NCBI GenBank assembly: GCA_021463505.1
Contig: JAJTYR010000009.1
Span: forward strand, 17,275-81,274
Direction of reading: 5' to 3'
Length of the DNA: 64,000 nucleotides
DNA from: Burkholderiaceae bacterium
Lineage (GTDB): Bacteria > Pseudomonadota > Gammaproteobacteria > Burkholderiales > Burkholderiaceae_E
Positions 10,625 to 26,692 of the stretch are shown here, one piece after another; the stretch's first letter is position 1; each line of letters begins with the position of its first letter. Below the pieces are notes generated by a model. That model saw nothing but the letters and a program-made list of their open reading frames with translations, was not told the DNA's origin and did not search any database. The translations under genes were made by a program, and so were the position numbers.

Positions 10625-11271
10625 GCATGCGCATCAACCTGCTCCCGCACCGGGAGATGCGCCGTGAGCGGCGCAAGAAGGATTTCGTCGGCCTGCTCGC
10701 GCTGGTCGGCGTCGGCGCGGTCGCGGCCGCAATCGTCGTTGCGCTCGGCATCAGCCAGCGAATCGACGCGCAGCACGCGCGCAACGACTTCATCCGCGCC
10801 GAGAATTCGAAGCTCGACGAGCAGATCAAGGAAATCGCCACGCTGCGTGCCGAGATCGAAGCGCTGCGTGCGAGGCAGTACGCCGTCGAGACCCTGCAGA
10901 CCAACCGGACGATTCCCGTCCACCTGATGGACGAACTGGTCAAGCACACCCCCGACGGCATCTACCTGAAGACGATGCGCCAGGATGAACGCAAGATCAC
11001 GCTGGCCGGTTACGCGCAGTCGAACGAGCGCGTCTCGGAGCTGCTGCGCAATCTCGCCAACCATACGCCGTGGCTCGAGCGCCCCGAGCTCATCGAGATC
11101 AAGGCCGCGCGCATCGGAGGGAGTGCCGCTGCGAAGGACAAGGATGCCCGGCGCGCGTTCGAGTTCTCGCTGAACGCGTTGATCAAGTCGGCCGACCCGC
11201 AGCCGGCGATGCCGAAAACCACCGCTGCGCCGGCCGCGCTGGCGGCGGCCGGCGCGGCCGCGAACAGGTGA
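10621..11271 (+). CDS. pilN: Type IV pilus alignment protein PilN
   Basis: 216 residues. A short cytoplasmic tail starting MSMRINLLPHRE carries the conserved INLLP PilM-binding motif. One membrane helix (about 22-41), a coiled-coil-like charged region and a periplasmic ferredoxin-like domain follow. It pairs with PilO in the inner-membrane alignment complex of the pilus machine. It starts at an ATGA overlap with pilM and ends 4 bp before pilO. The Ala/Pro-rich C-terminus (after residue 195) is low complexity. Confidence 0.95.
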   Translation: MSMRINLLPHREMRRERRKKDFVGLLALVGVGAVAAAIVVALGISQRIDAQHARNDFIRAENSKLDEQIKEIATLRAEIEALRARQYAVETLQTNRTIPVHLMDELVKHTPDGIYLKTMRQDERKITLAGYAQSNERVSELLRNLANHTPWLERPELIEIKAARIGGSAAAKDKDARRAFEFSLNALIKSADPQPAMPKTTAAPAALAAAGAAANR

Positions 11272-11275
11272 TGCG

Positions 11276-11974
11276 ATGAGCAAGTTCGACCTGAAGATCG
11301 ACCTGAACGGCCTGAGGGCGCAGTTCGCCGGACTGCAGGGGCGCCATCCCGGGTTGTGGCCGGCGCTGCCGAAGGTGGCGCTGCTGGCGGGGCTGGTGGC
11401 CGCGGTGCTCGGCATTGCCTGGATCTCTTACTGGCGCGGGCAGCTCGACGAGCTCGACGGGGAGGTCCGCACCGAGGAGCAGCTCAAGCAGGAGTTCACC
11501 GCCAAGATGACGCAGGCAGTGAATCTCGAGGTGCTGCGCAAGCAGAAGGACCAGGTGTCACATTACGTCAGCCAGCTCGAGAAGCAGCTGCCGAGCAAGG
11601 CCGAGATGGACGCCCTGTTGTCGGACATCAACCAGGCGGGTGTCGGCCGGGGTCTGCAGTTCGAGCTCTTCAGGCCCGGACAGGTTGTGGTGCGGGACTA
11701 CTACGCGGAGCTGCCGATCGCCATCAAGCTGTCGGGCAGCTACCACGATTTCGGCTCGTTCACGAGCGACATCGCCAACCTGCCGCGGATCGTCACGCTG
11801 AACAACATCCAGATCGCGCTGCCGGAGAAGCAGGCCGCTGGAGCCGGATCGGGTCCGCTCACGATGGAGGCGATCGCCAAGACCTTCCGCTACCTCGATC
11901 CCGAGGAGATCGCCGAGCAGCGTCGCCTGGCGGCAGCGGCGAACAACAAGGCGAAGAAGGGGGCAGCGAAATGA
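11276..11974 (+). CDS. pilO: Type IV pilus alignment protein PilO
   Basis: 232 residues with a single membrane helix (about 37-56, LLAGLVAAVLGIAWISYW). A coiled coil follows (about 60-110, rich in Glu, Lys and Gln), then a periplasmic domain with the PilO-typical stretch FRPGQVVVRDYYAELPI. It forms heterodimers with PilN and contacts the lipoprotein PilP. It overlaps pilP by an ATGA, so translation is probably coupled. Confidence 0.95.
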   Translation: MSKFDLKIDLNGLRAQFAGLQGRHPGLWPALPKVALLAGLVAAVLGIAWISYWRGQLDELDGEVRTEEQLKQEFTAKMTQAVNLEVLRKQKDQVSHYVSQLEKQLPSKAEMDALLSDINQAGVGRGLQFELFRPGQVVVRDYYAELPIAIKLSGSYHDFGSFTSDIANLPRIVTLNNIQIALPEKQAAGAGSGPLTMEAIAKTFRYLDPEEIAEQRRLAAAANNKAKKGAAK

Positions 11975-12495
11975 AGCGCCTGATGATGGCGGCCGCGGCG
12001 TGCGTGCTCGCCGGCTGCTCGAACGACCAGGGCGAATTGCGCGCCTGGATGCAGGAAGTGCGCGCCAATGCCAGGCCGATCCAGACGCGCGTCGAGGAAC
12101 CCAAGCGCTTCGCGCCGTTCCGCTATGACGACGAGGCGCAGGTCGATCCGTTTTCACCGCAGAAGCTGGCAGCCATGGTCGAGGGCTCGCAGCGTGCCGG
12201 TGCGAACGGATTGAAGCCCGATCTGAACCGCCGGCGCGAAGCGCTCGAGGCGTTTCCGCTCGACACGATCCGGATGGTCGGGCACCTGGCGAACGGGCAG
12301 CGCAATCACGCGCTGCTGCAGGTCGACAGAACGGTCTATCAGGCGCACGTCGGCAGCTACGCCGGCCAGAATTTCGGGGTGATCACCAGGATCAGCGAGA
12401 ACGAGGTCCTGCTCAGGGAACTGGTCCAGGACGCCGCTGGCGACTGGGTCCAGCGGGACTCGACATTGCGGCTTCAGGAGGGGAGCAGTCAATGA
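11971..12495 (+). CDS. pilP: Type IV pilus lipoprotein PilP
   Basis: 174 residues starting with a lipoprotein signal; the lipobox is LAGC with Cys16. The family-typical segments KRFAPFRYDDEAQVDPFSP and DTIRMVGHL follow. PilP is anchored to the inner membrane and bridges PilN/PilO to the PilQ secretin through its beta domain. The start overlaps the pilO stop and the end overlaps the pilQ start (ATGA at both ends), which fixes both starts well. Confidence 0.95.
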   Translation: MKRLMMAAAACVLAGCSNDQGELRAWMQEVRANARPIQTRVEEPKRFAPFRYDDEAQVDPFSPQKLAAMVEGSQRAGANGLKPDLNRRREALEAFPLDTIRMVGHLANGQRNHALLQVDRTVYQAHVGSYAGQNFGVITRISENEVLLRELVQDAAGDWVQRDSTLRLQEGSSQ

Positions 12496-14633
12496 CAACG
12501 ACAATGCGCAACGCGGGATCGGCGGCCCGCGCGACCGTCCGTGCTGCGGTCGCCGCGCTGCTTGCGTGCATCGCCGCGCTGGCCGCTCCTGCGGCCCTCG
12601 CGCAGGCGAACTCGATCGAATCGGTGACCAGCGTGCAGCAGGGCAGCACGACGTACCTGCGCATCGGGATGAAGAATCCCCCGACCACCACTCCGGCCGG
12701 CTTTTCGGTGTCGAATCCGCCGCGGATCGCGTTCGACTTCATCAATACCGACAACCGCGTCGGAAAGAACTCGCTGGAGTTGCCGCAGGGCGACGTGCGC
12801 AGCGTGACGATCGTGCAGGCTGGCGAGCGCGCCCGGCTGGTGCTCAACCTGAAGCGGCCGCTCGGCTACAACACATCGATCGACGGCAACACGCTGACGG
12901 TCGCGCTCGAACCGGTGGCCGCTGCCGGGACGGCGGCGGCGCCGGTGGCCTACAGCTTCGCCAGGGCCGACGGCAAGGGCACGCATTCGCTGCGCGACAT
13001 CGACTTCCGTCGCGGCAAGGACGGTGAGGGTCGGGTGGTCGTCGACCTGTCGGACCCGGGCGTGGGCGTCGACATCCGGCAACAGGGCCAGTCGATCGTC
13101 GTCGACTTCGTGAACGCCAGCCTGCCCGAGAACCTGCGCCGCCGGCTCGACGTCGGCGACTTCGGCACCCCGGTCACCGCAGTGCGCGCGTTCCAGCAGG
13201 GCGACAACGCGCGGCTGGTGATCGAGCCGCACGGCGAATGGGAGCACAACGCTTACCAGAGCGACACGCAATTCGTCGTCGAGGTCAAGCCGCTGCGCCC
13301 CGACCCGAGCCGACTCGCGCGTGGCACGCAGCCCGGCTACCGCGGCGAGAAGCTGTCGCTGAACTTCCAGAGCATCGACATCCGCGCCCTGCTGCAGGTG
13401 ATCGCGGACTTCACCAGCCTGAACATCGTCACCAGCGACTCGGTTGCCGGCAACCTGACGCTGCGCCTGAAGGACGTACCCTGGGACCAGGCGCTCGACA
13501 TCATCCTGCAGTCCAAGGGCCTGGACATGCGCAAGAACGGCAACGTGATCATGGTCGCGCCACGCGACGAGATCGCGGCCAAGGAGAAGCTCGACCTGGA
13601 ATCGCGCGCGCAGATCTCGGAGATCGAGCCGCTGCGCACCGAGACCTTCCAGTTGAACTACCAGAAGGCCGATGCGCTGCACAAGCTGCTGGCCAACGAC
13701 AAGCAGCGCGTGTTGTCCAAGCGCGGCAGCGTCGTCGTCGACGAGCGCACCAACAAGGTCTTCGTGCAGGACACGGTGTCGCGCCTGGAGGAAGTGCGCA
13801 AGATCATCGCGCAGGTCGACGTGCCGGTGCGGCAGGTGCTGATCGAGGCGCGCATCGTCGAGGCCGACGACCGCTTCTCGCGCAACCTGGGCGTGCGGCT
13901 GGGGTTCAACCGCGTCAACGCCAGCGCCGGCAGCACCATCGGCCGCGGAACCGTCTCCGGCAACCTGGAGGGTGTACACGACCTGACGCCGCTGCCGGGC
14001 GCGGTGGGCAGCGGCACCACGGCGCTGGCGAACACCAACTTCGTGAACCTGCCGGCGACGAACATCTCCGGCGTCAACCCGTCGACCTTCGCGATCAGCC
14101 TGTTCAACTCCAGCCTCACGCGTTTCCTGAACCTGGAGTTGTCGGCGCTCGAAGCCGACCAGCGCGGCAAGGTCATCTCCAGCCCGCGGGTGCTCACCGC
14201 CGACCAGGGCAAGGCGATCATCGAGCAGGGCACCGAGTTGCCGTACCAGCAGGCGACGTCGAGCGGGGCCACGGCGATCCAGTTCCGCAAGGCCAATCTC
14301 AAGCTCGAGGTGACCCCGCAGATCACGCCCGAGGGCAACGTGATCCTGGCGGTCGAGGTCAACCGCGACGCGGTCGGGCAACTGACGCCGGCCGGCTTCG
14401 CGATCGACACGCGACGGGTGCAGACCCAGGTGCTGGTGGAGAACGGTGGCACCGTGGTGATCGGCGGCATCTACGAGCAATTCGAGCGCGACAACGTGAA
14501 CAAGGTGCCGCTGCTGGGCGATCTGCCCGTGATCGGCAACGCGTTCAAGAATTCCAGCCGCACCAACAACCGTACCGAGCTGCTGGTGTTCCTCACGCCG
14601 CGCGTCGTCACCGACACCGCGATGGCGCGCTGA
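12492..14633 (+). CDS. pilQ: Type IV pilus secretin PilQ
   Basis: A 713-residue outer-membrane secretin through which the pilus exits. It has a signal peptide with cleavage near 37 (ALA-Q), then AMIN domain(s) (about 40-270) that bind peptidoglycan. An STN/N0 domain follows (LSLNFQSIDIRALLQVIADF), then an N1 domain, and a C-terminal secretin core with VPLLGDLPVIGNAFK and ending ELLVFLTPRVV. All domains appear whole. Last gene of the pil operon; aroK follows after 37 bp, a conserved link in proteobacteria. Confidence 0.96.
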   Translation: MTTTMRNAGSAARATVRAAVAALLACIAALAAPAALAQANSIESVTSVQQGSTTYLRIGMKNPPTTTPAGFSVSNPPRIAFDFINTDNRVGKNSLELPQGDVRSVTIVQAGERARLVLNLKRPLGYNTSIDGNTLTVALEPVAAAGTAAAPVAYSFARADGKGTHSLRDIDFRRGKDGEGRVVVDLSDPGVGVDIRQQGQSIVVDFVNASLPENLRRRLDVGDFGTPVTAVRAFQQGDNARLVIEPHGEWEHNAYQSDTQFVVEVKPLRPDPSRLARGTQPGYRGEKLSLNFQSIDIRALLQVIADFTSLNIVTSDSVAGNLTLRLKDVPWDQALDIILQSKGLDMRKNGNVIMVAPRDEIAAKEKLDLESRAQISEIEPLRTETFQLNYQKADALHKLLANDKQRVLSKRGSVVVDERTNKVFVQDTVSRLEEVRKIIAQVDVPVRQVLIEARIVEADDRFSRNLGVRLGFNRVNASAGSTIGRGTVSGNLEGVHDLTPLPGAVGSGTTALANTNFVNLPATNISGVNPSTFAISLFNSSLTRFLNLELSALEADQRGKVISSPRVLTADQGKAIIEQGTELPYQQATSSGATAIQFRKANLKLEVTPQITPEGNVILAVEVNRDAVGQLTPAGFAIDTRRVQTQVLVENGGTVVIGGIYEQFERDNVNKVPLLGDLPVIGNAFKNSSRTNNRTELLVFLTPRVVTDTAMAR

Positions 14634-14670
14634 TGGCGTTGGCGGGACGGGCCGGCCGGCGCTGCCACTG

Positions 14671-15240
14671 ATGGTCCCGCAGGGCGCGGCGCCGGGGCGC
14701 GCCGCGTCGCGCCCGGTCGTGCTGGTGGGCATGATGGGCTCTGGCAAGTCCACCGTCGGGCGACGGCTCGCGGCGCGCCTGCACCGGCGCTTCATCGACG
14801 CCGACAGGATGCTCGAGGAGCGCTGCGGCGTGCCGATCTCGACCGTGTTCGAGCTCGAAGGCGAAGAGGGTTTCCGCCGCCGCGAAGCGGCGCTGCTCGA
14901 CGAACTGACGCAGCTGCCATCGATCGTGCTGGCCACCGGCGGTGGCGTGGTGATGCGCGCCGATAACCGGCGCCTGCTCGCCGAGCGCGCGCTGGTGGTC
15001 TTCCTGCAGGCGTCGCTGGCGGACCTCTGGCAGCGGCTGCGGCGCGACCGCACGCGGCCGCTGCTGCAGACCGGGGATCCGCGCGAGCGCATCGCCGAAC
15101 TGCTGGCGCTGCGCGAGCCGCTCTATCTCGGGATCGCCCAACTGACCGTCGTCAGCGCACGCCAGCCGGTGGATCAGCTGGTCACCGATATAATCGGGCG
15201 TCTTCCCGAGGAAATCCGGGCCGAAACCCGGGCCGATTGA
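14671..15240 (+). CDS. aroK: Shikimate kinase
   Basis: 189 residues. AroK phosphorylates shikimate at the 3-OH with ATP in the pathway to chorismate. The Walker A motif is GMMGSGKST (20-28), with the shikimate-binding DADRMLEE (Asp at about 48), FRRREAALL, the GGG(V) motif ATGGGVVMR, and the lid RDRTRPLL. The N-terminal 14 residues are Pro/Ala-rich and less conserved, so the true start may be slightly downstream. It lies between pilQ and aroB, the standard order. Confidence 0.95.
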   Translation: MVPQGAAPGRAASRPVVLVGMMGSGKSTVGRRLAARLHRRFIDADRMLEERCGVPISTVFELEGEEGFRRREAALLDELTQLPSIVLATGGGVVMRADNRRLLAERALVVFLQASLADLWQRLRRDRTRPLLQTGDPRERIAELLALREPLYLGIAQLTVVSARQPVDQLVTDIIGRLPEEIRAETRAD

Positions 15241-15293
15241 GGGCCGGCTCGCACTCCGGCCGCCGCGCCCGGGCGGGTGCACCGCCATCGCCC

Positions 15294-16376
15294 ATGAACG
15301 TCCGCGAATTGCGCATCCCGCTCGGCGAGCGCAGCTACCCGATCCTGATCGGTGCCGGTCTGCTGGCGGCCAGCGAAACGCTGGCCGGCCTCGCGCAGGC
15401 ACGACAGGTCGCGGTGGTCACCAACGACACCGTTGGCGCGCTCTTCGAGGCGCGCCTCGCGCTTTCGCTCGCCGGCGCCGCGAGGCGCATATCGATCCGC
15501 CTGCCCGACGGCGAAACCCACAAGAACTGGCAAGCGCTCGATCACATCTTCGAGCAGCTGTTGCGCGAGCGCTTCGACCGGCGCTGTCTGCTGGTGGCGC
15601 TCGGCGGCGGGGTGATCGGCGACGTGACCGGCTTCGCGGCCGCCGTCTACCAGCGCGGTGTCGACTTCGTGCAGGTGCCGACCACCCTGCTGGCGCAGGT
15701 CGATTCCTCGGTCGGCGGCAAGACGGCGATCAACCATCCGCTGGGCAAGAACATGATCGGCGCTTTCCACCAGCCGAAGCTGGTACTTGCCGACGTCGAC
15801 ACCTTGCGCACGCTGCCGCCACGCGAGCTGTCGGCGGGCCTGGCCGAGATGATCAAGCATGGCGCGATCGCCGATCCGGCCTACCTGGGTCGGCTCGAGC
15901 GCGACCTTGCAGCGCTGCGTGCCTGCGATACCACGGCGCTTGGCGACGCGATCCTGCGCTCGTGCGAGATCAAGGCCGCCGTGGTGGCTGCCGACGAGCG
16001 CGAAACGGGCGTGCGCGCCACGCTCAATTTCGGTCACACCTTCGGGCACGCGATCGAGTCGGGCCTGGGCTACGGCAACTGGCTGCACGGCGAGGCGGTG
16101 GGCGCCGGCATGGTGATGGCGGCCGACCTGTCGTGGCGCGCCGGGCTGGTCGATGACAGCCTGGTCGAGCGCCTGCGCGGCACGATCGCCGCCGCGGGGC
16201 TGCCGGTGCGCGGCCCGGCCTGGCCGTTCGAGCGTTACGTCGAACTGATGAGCATCGACAAGAAGGCACGCCAGGGTGCGCCGGAGTTCGTGCTGCTCGA
16301 GCGGTTCGGCGCGGCACGCGTGCAACCGGTGACCGACGCGCAGTTGCGCGCCACACTGGCAGCGTGCACCGGCTGA
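15294..16376 (+). CDS. aroB: 3-dehydroquinate synthase
   Basis: 360 residues. AroB is an NAD+/Zn-dependent enzyme that converts DAHP to 3-dehydroquinate, the second step of the shikimate pathway. Signatures are [46 protein letters not shown], and the Zn-ligand region [12 protein letters not shown] with GEAVGAGM. The start is at ATG 15294; earlier in-frame codons reach back into aroK and give an unrelated basic extension. It follows aroK by 53 bp. Confidence 0.96.
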   Translation: MNVRELRIPLGERSYPILIGAGLLAASETLAGLAQARQVAVVTNDTVGALFEARLALSLAGAARRISIRLPDGETHKNWQALDHIFEQLLRERFDRRCLLVALGGGVIGDVTGFAAAVYQRGVDFVQVPTTLLAQVDSSVGGKTAINHPLGKNMIGAFHQPKLVLADVDTLRTLPPRELSAGLAEMIKHGAIADPAYLGRLERDLAALRACDTTALGDAILRSCEIKAAVVAADERETGVRATLNFGHTFGHAIESGLGYGNWLHGEAVGAGMVMAADLSWRAGLVDDSLVERLRGTIAAAGLPVRGPAWPFERYVELMSIDKKARQGAPEFVLLERFGAARVQPVTDAQLRATLAACTG

Positions 16377-16408
16377 GCGCCGCACCGCAGATGGAAAGCG
16401 GAGCCGGC

Positions 16409-17566
16409 ATGCGCGCGCCCGCTGCGCTCGCCCGCTGGGGGTGCGATCCGGCGACCAGCCGCGGCCGCCGGCACCCCGAGCCGCGGGCGGGCACGCGCAG
16501 CGAGTTCCAGCGCGATCGCGACCGCATCGTTCACTGTACCGCCTTTCGCCGGCTCGAATACAAGACGCAGGTTTTCGTCAACCACGAAGGCGATCTGTTC
16601 CGTACCCGGCTCACGCATTCGATCGAAGTCGCGCAGATCGGCCGCTCGATCGGCCGCAATCTGGGGCTGAACGAGGACCTGATCGAGGCGATCGCGCTGG
16701 CACACGACCTCGGCCACACGCCATTCGGACACGCCGGGCAGGACGCGCTGCACGCGTGCATGCACGGCCACGGTGGCTTCGAGCACAACCTGCAGTCGCT
16801 GCGCGTCGTCGACGAACTCGAGCAGCGCTACGCGGCATTCGACGGGCTGAACCTGTGCTTCGAGACGCGCGAGGGCATCCTGAAGCACTGCCGGCAGGAG
16901 GACGCGCGCGCGCTGGGCGAATTGGGCGAGCGCTTCCTGCTGCGGCGGCAGCCGTCGCTCGAGGCACAGGTGGCCAATCTCGCCGACGAGATCGCCTACA
17001 ACAACCACGACATCGACGACGGCCTGCGCTCGGGGCTGCTGCGGATCGGGCAACTCGACCGGATCGAGCTGTTCGCGGCTCACCGCCGCACTGTCGAGCG
17101 CCTGCATCCCGGCATCACCGGCCGGCGCCTGGTACACGAGACCATCCGGCGGATGATCGACGACCTCGTGGTCGATCTGCTCGCTGAATCGCGCCGGCGC
17201 GTCGACGCCGCCGCTGTGGCGTCGCCCGACGAGGTGCGCGCCGCGCCACCGCTGGTGGCGTTCTCGCCGGCGATGCGCGAGCGCTCGGCGCAGCTCAAGC
17301 GCTTCCTGCACGCCGGGCTGTACCGTCACCCGCGCGTCGACGAAACGATGGACCGCGCCCGCGCCGTCGTGCGTCGACTGTTCGACGCCTATGCAGCCGA
17401 TCCGTCGCGCCTGCCCGGGGAGCACCGCGAGCGAGTGCAGGCGATCGGCCTGCGCGCGATCGCCGACTACATCGCGGGGATGACCGATCGCTTCGCCCTG
17501 CGCGAACACGCGCGACTGACCGGCGAGCCGCCGCCCCGGCTGTCGTGCGCCGACGCCACCGATTGA
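16409..17566 (+). CDS. dgt: Deoxyguanosinetriphosphate triphosphohydrolase-like HD protein
   Basis: An HD-domain dNTP triphosphohydrolase of the Dgt family (385 residues from this start), which cleaves dNTPs to nucleoside plus triphosphate. The HD metal site is visible as [12 protein letters not shown] and [15 protein letters not shown]. The N-terminal family block is [27 protein letters not shown]. Three in-frame ATGs compete (16364, 16391, 16409); I prefer 16409 because GGAG precedes it and the protein then begins close to the conserved block. The order aroB-dgt-gltB is common in betaproteobacteria. The exact nucleotide preference cannot be read from sequence. Confidence 0.9.
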   Translation: MRAPAALARWGCDPATSRGRRHPEPRAGTRSEFQRDRDRIVHCTAFRRLEYKTQVFVNHEGDLFRTRLTHSIEVAQIGRSIGRNLGLNEDLIEAIALAHDLGHTPFGHAGQDALHACMHGHGGFEHNLQSLRVVDELEQRYAAFDGLNLCFETREGILKHCRQEDARALGELGERFLLRRQPSLEAQVANLADEIAYNNHDIDDGLRSGLLRIGQLDRIELFAAHRRTVERLHPGITGRRLVHETIRRMIDDLVVDLLAESRRRVDAAAVASPDEVRAAPPLVAFSPAMRERSAQLKRFLHAGLYRHPRVDETMDRARAVVRRLFDAYAADPSRLPGEHRERVQAIGLRAIADYIAGMTDRFALREHARLTGEPPPRLSCADATD

Positions 17567-17642
17567 ATCCGCCGCGCCTGCCGGTGTGTCGCTGCCGCGA
17601 TTGGCTCGCGGCGTTGCCGCAACGCCGTCGGCTGCTGCGCTG

Positions 17643-17671
17643 TGCACATCCGGCAGATGGCGGCGTATACT
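17643..17671 (+). promoter_or_regulatory. Candidate gltB promoter
   Basis: TGCACA (17643-17648) and TATACT (17666-17671) are spaced 17 bp apart and match sigma-70 -35/-10 elements at 4/6 and 5/6. They sit in the 285-bp gap between dgt and gltB. The predicted start near 17678 leaves a leader of about 170 nt before gltB. I find no clear terminator or riboswitch in the gap. Confidence 0.4.
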
Positions 17672-17851
17672 GGGCCGTCCGTTCGTGCATTTTGCGCTGC
17701 GTTGCGGCATAACACTGCTCCAGGCGCTGGTCCGCGCAAGCAAGCACTGACTTTATTTTCTTCTGGTGGGGACGCTCCGGTTCGCTGGCGAGACGCGGCG
17801 GGTCGTGGCGAGCGTGCTGCGCGGCGCCGACACCGGATCCGGAGCTCGCAG

Positions 17852-22678
<4,827 letters not shown>

Positions 22679-22725
22679 TCGCCAGGCGCGAACGGGTACA
22701 GGCATCCACCGGAAGAAGCGGCGAA

Positions 22726-24210
22726 ATGGGCAAGGTCACCGGGTTTCTCGAATTCCAGCGCCTGAGCGAGGCAGCCGAAGACGTCACGACGCGCGTGCGG
22801 CACTACCGCGAGTTCGTGATGCACCTGTCCGACGAAGAAGCGTCGAGACAGGGCGCACGCTGCATGGACTGCGGCACGCCGTTCTGCCAGAGCGGCTGCC
22901 CGGTCAACAACATCATTCCCGACTGGAACGACCTGGTCTATCGCGGCAACTGGAGGCTGGCGCTCGACACGCTGCACTCGACCAACAATTTCCCGGAGTT
23001 CACCGGCCGCATCTGCCCGGCACCGTGCGAGGCCGCGTGCACGCTGAACATCAACAGCGATCCGGTCGGGATCAAGTCGATCGAGCACGCGATCATCGAC
23101 AAGGGCTGGGAGATGGGCTGGGTCGTGCCGCAGCCGCCTGCGCATCCCACCGGCCGCACGGTGGCGGTGATCGGCTCGGGTCCGGCAGGGCTGGCCTGCG
23201 CGCAGCAACTGGCGCGCGCCGGCCACGAAGTGACGGTGTTCGAGAAGAACGATCGCATTGGCGGCCTGCTGCGCTACGGCATCCCCGATTTCAAGCTGGA
23301 CAAGCGCCACATCGATCGGCGCATCGCCCAGATGCAGGCCGAAGGCGTGAAGTTCCGCACCGGGGTGCTGGTCGGTGACACGGGCGAGACGGTGATCGGC
23401 GGCGCGCCGCACGCGAGTGTATCGGCAGGGCAGTTGCTGGCCGAATTCGACGCGGTCGCGCTCACCGGCGGCGCCGAGTTCGCGCGCGACCTGCCGGTGC
23501 CGGGGCGCGAGTTGCGCGGCGTGCATTTCGCGATGGAGTTCCTCGCGCAGCAGAACCGGGTCGTGGCCGGCGACGCGGTCGCCGGCCAGATCCTCGCGAC
23601 CGGCAAGCACGTGATCGTGATCGGCGGCGGCGACACCGGTTCCGACTGCGTCGGCACCAGCAACCGCCAGGGCGCAAGCTCGGTCACGCAATTCGAGCTG
23701 ATGCCGCAACCGCCCGAGCGCGAGAACAAGGCGCTGACCTGGCCGAACTGGCCGTACAGGCTGCGCACCTCGTCGTCGCACGAAGAGGGCTGCGGGCGCG
23801 ACTGGGCGGTCACGACCAGGCGCTTCGTCGACGACGGGCGGGGCAGGGTCAGGGCGCTGGTGGCAGCCCGGGTCGAATGGAAGAAGGACGAGGCCAGTGG
23901 CCAGTTGCGGATGTCGGAGGTGCCGGGCTCGGAGTTCGAGCTGCACGCCGACCTGGTGCTGCTGGCGATGGGCTTCGTGTCTCCGGTCGGCAAGCTGCTC
24001 GATGCGTTCGGCGTGCGCAAGGACGCGCGCGGCAACGCGCAGGCCGCCACCGACGGCGAGGGCTGCTATGCGACCAGCGTCCCCAGGGTGTTCGCCGCCG
24101 GCGACATGCGCCGCGGCCAGTCGCTGGTCGTCTGGGCGATCCGCGAGGGGCGGCAATGCGCGCGCGCGATCGACGAGTTCCTGATGGGGGCGTCCGGGCT
24201 GCCTCGCTGA
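22726..24210 (+). CDS. gltD: Glutamate synthase (NADPH) small subunit
   Basis: 494 residues. GltD is the flavoprotein that takes electrons from NADPH through FAD and 4Fe-4S centres to GltB. The N-terminal cysteine clusters are [13 protein letters not shown] (46-58) and CPAPCEAAC (97-105). The FAD motif GSGPAG is at 150-155. The NADPH motif is in [13 protein letters not shown], and the C-terminal FAD motif is [20 protein letters not shown] 22726 opens at the conserved [10 protein letters not shown] start. It forms an operon with gltB. Confidence 0.97.
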   Translation: MGKVTGFLEFQRLSEAAEDVTTRVRHYREFVMHLSDEEASRQGARCMDCGTPFCQSGCPVNNIIPDWNDLVYRGNWRLALDTLHSTNNFPEFTGRICPAPCEAACTLNINSDPVGIKSIEHAIIDKGWEMGWVVPQPPAHPTGRTVAVIGSGPAGLACAQQLARAGHEVTVFEKNDRIGGLLRYGIPDFKLDKRHIDRRIAQMQAEGVKFRTGVLVGDTGETVIGGAPHASVSAGQLLAEFDAVALTGGAEFARDLPVPGRELRGVHFAMEFLAQQNRVVAGDAVAGQILATGKHVIVIGGGDTGSDCVGTSNRQGASSVTQFELMPQPPERENKALTWPNWPYRLRTSSSHEEGCGRDWAVTTRRFVDDGRGRVRALVAARVEWKKDEASGQLRMSEVPGSEFELHADLVLLAMGFVSPVGKLLDAFGVRKDARGNAQAATDGEGCYATSVPRVFAAGDMRRGQSLVVWAIREGRQCARAIDEFLMGASGLPR

Positions 24211-24265
24211 GCCGGGGCGCGCGGTGCACGCTCCACGCGGGCACTCACGATCGACGGAGGGCGTG

Positions 24266-25669
24266 ATGGAATCGGTCGCCGACCGGGGTGCGGCGCAGCT
24301 TGCCGAGGTGTTCCGCACCGGCGAACTGTCGCCGGTCGACGCGTTGCGCGCGGTGCTCGAACGCATCGACGCCTGCGAGCCGCTGGTCAACGCGATGTAC
24401 CTGGTGCATCGCGAGGCTGCGCTCGCAGCGGCGCGCGACGCCGAGGCGCGATGGCGCGCCGGCCGGCCGCTGTCGGCGATCGACGGCGTGCCGGTCACGC
24501 TGAAGGAGAACCTCTACACGAAGGGCGATCCGGCGCCGCTGGGCACCGCGGCTTCCGACCTCGCGCCCAGGCCCGCCGATGCGCCGCCCAGCGCGCGCGT
24601 CCGCGAGGCCGGCTGCGTCATCGTGGGCAAGACGACGATGCCGGACTTCGGCATGCTGTCCTCGGGCCTGTCGTCGATCCACGGCGTGACGCGCAACCCG
24701 TGGCGACTCGACCGCAACACCTCAGGCTCGTCGTCCGGCGCCGCTGCGGCGGCCGCTGCCGGCTATGGGCCGCTGCACGTGGGCACCGACATCGGCGGCT
24801 CGGTGCGCTTGCCGGCCACGCACTGCGGCCTGTTCGCGCTCAAGCCCAGCCTGGGCCGGGTCCCGATCGATCCGCCCTACATGGGCCGCATCGCCGGCCC
24901 GATGACCCGTACCGTTCGCGATGCGGCGCTGCTGATGGACGTGCTCGCCCGCCCCGACGAACGCGACTTCATGAGCCTGCCGTACCAGCCCACCGACTAC
25001 GCGGCGCGGCTCGACGGGCTGGACGCGAAGCGGCTGCACATCGGCGTGCTGATCGACATGGGGGTCGGCCTGCCGCCGCATCCGTCGGTCGTCGCGGCCT
25101 GCGAGGCGGCGGCCCGGGCGCTCGAGGCGTCGGGTGCGATCGTCGAGCCGATCCGCTCGTTCCTCACGCCGGAGATGCTCGAGGGTTTCGACGTGTTCTT
25201 CGAGGCGCGTTCGTTCAACGACGTCGCCGCGATGCCGCAGGCCGTGCGCTCGAAGGTGCTGCCGTTCATCGTCGAGTGGTGCAGCTGGCGCGCAGGATCG
25301 TTCAGCGGCGCCGAGGTGATGACCGCGTACACGCGGCTGATGGCGATGCGCGAGGCGGCGGTGCGTGCCACCGCGCGCTTCGACTACCTGCTGTCGCCCA
25401 CCTCGCCGATCCTGCCCTACGAGGCGGAGTCCGCCTGCCCGGGCAACGATCCGCACGATGCGCTGCCGCACATCGCGTTCACCGTCGCCTGGAACATGAG
25501 CGAGCAGCCGGCGGCTTCGATCAACTGGGATTTCACCGCCGACGGCCTTCCGGTGGGCGTGCAACTCGTCGGCCGGCGCTTCGACGACCTCGGCGTGATG
25601 CGGCTGGCGCGCCTGGTCGAGCAATTGCGCCCACCGCAGCGGCCCTGGCCGCAGCCCTGGCGCCGCTGA
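24266..25669 (+). CDS. Amidase signature family enzyme (probable amidase)
   Basis: 467 residues with the full amidase-signature triad: Lys80 in [10 protein letters not shown], cis-Ser156 in [12 protein letters not shown], and nucleophile Ser179 in [12 protein letters not shown]. It hydrolyses an amide to acid plus ammonia. GGAGG lies 6 bases before ATG 24266. The gene follows gltD after 55 bp on the same strand, but the gap leaves the link open. It is close to bacterial stand-alone amidases rather than GatA, as there is no gatB/gatC nearby. The substrate is unknown. Confidence 0.85.
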   Translation: MESVADRGAAQLAEVFRTGELSPVDALRAVLERIDACEPLVNAMYLVHREAALAAARDAEARWRAGRPLSAIDGVPVTLKENLYTKGDPAPLGTAASDLAPRPADAPPSARVREAGCVIVGKTTMPDFGMLSSGLSSIHGVTRNPWRLDRNTSGSSSGAAAAAAAGYGPLHVGTDIGGSVRLPATHCGLFALKPSLGRVPIDPPYMGRIAGPMTRTVRDAALLMDVLARPDERDFMSLPYQPTDYAARLDGLDAKRLHIGVLIDMGVGLPPHPSVVAACEAAARALEASGAIVEPIRSFLTPEMLEGFDVFFEARSFNDVAAMPQAVRSKVLPFIVEWCSWRAGSFSGAEVMTAYTRLMAMREAAVRATARFDYLLSPTSPILPYEAESACPGNDPHDALPHIAFTVAWNMSEQPAASINWDFTADGLPVGVQLVGRRFDDLGVMRLARLVEQLRPPQRPWPQPWRR

Positions 25670-25699
25670 GCGCGGGGTTGCGCGCTGCGCGCGCCGCGT

Positions 25700-26170
25700 T
25701 CAGGCCGGCCCGGGGGTGCGACACCTGCACAGGCTCATCCCGCGCAGGCTCATCACCGTGTCGCCATGCTGGTTGATCATCTCCTGTTGCACGCGGACGA
25801 TGCCGCGGTCGGGCTTGCTCTGCGAGCGCCGCGTCTCGATGATCGTCAGGCGCACGCGCAGGCGGTCGCCGGGGCGCACCGGCCGGGTCCAGCGCACCTC
25901 GTCGACGCCGGGCGAGCCCATGCTCGATGCCGGTGAAATGAAGTGATCGACCACCAGGCGCATCATGATGCTGCCGGTCATCCAGCCGCTGGCGACGAGG
26001 CCGCCGAAGATCGAATCGGCTGCCGCATGGCTGTCGACGTGGAAGGGTTGCGGATCGTAGCGGGTCGCGAATTCGACGATCTCCCGCTCGGTGACGAGAT
26101 GGTCGCCGAACTCGATCACTTCTCCGGGCCTGAAGTCCTCGAAGTAACGCTCCTTGCAGGGCACGGTCAT
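25700..26170 (-). CDS. MaoC-like (R)-hydratase family protein
   Basis: 156 residues with a hot-dog fold. The hydratase-2 motif is YDPQPFHVDSHAAADSIFGG, containing the Asp and His expected for enoyl-CoA hydration, followed by GLVASGWMTGSI. Such proteins hydrate enoyl-CoAs or related thioesters in fatty-acid or branched-chain metabolism; the exact substrate is not visible. GGAG lies 8 bases before the ATG. It is convergent with the amidase (30-bp gap) and divergent from hslR (63-bp gap). The C-terminus ends in an Arg/Cys-rich tail. Confidence 0.85.
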   Translation of the reverse strand: MTVPCKERYFEDFRPGEVIEFGDHLVTEREIVEFATRYDPQPFHVDSHAAADSIFGGLVASGWMTGSIMMRLVVDHFISPASSMGSPGVDEVRWTRPVRPGDRLRVRLTIIETRRSQSKPDRGIVRVQQEMINQHGDTVMSLRGMSLCRCRTPGPA

Positions 26171-26233
26171 GAATGACGCTCCGGTTCGCGGCCCATAGCA
26201 TAATCGAGTCTTCCTGGAGCGACGGGCCCGCCG

Positions 26234-26674
<441 letters not shown>

Positions 26675-26692
26675 GCGGACGCCGTCGCGCGC

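Noticed and set aside
12489..15092. An 867-codon minus-strand frame opposite pilQ and aroK
   Set aside because: Composition is that of a shadow frame and the opposite strand encodes clear PilQ and AroK.
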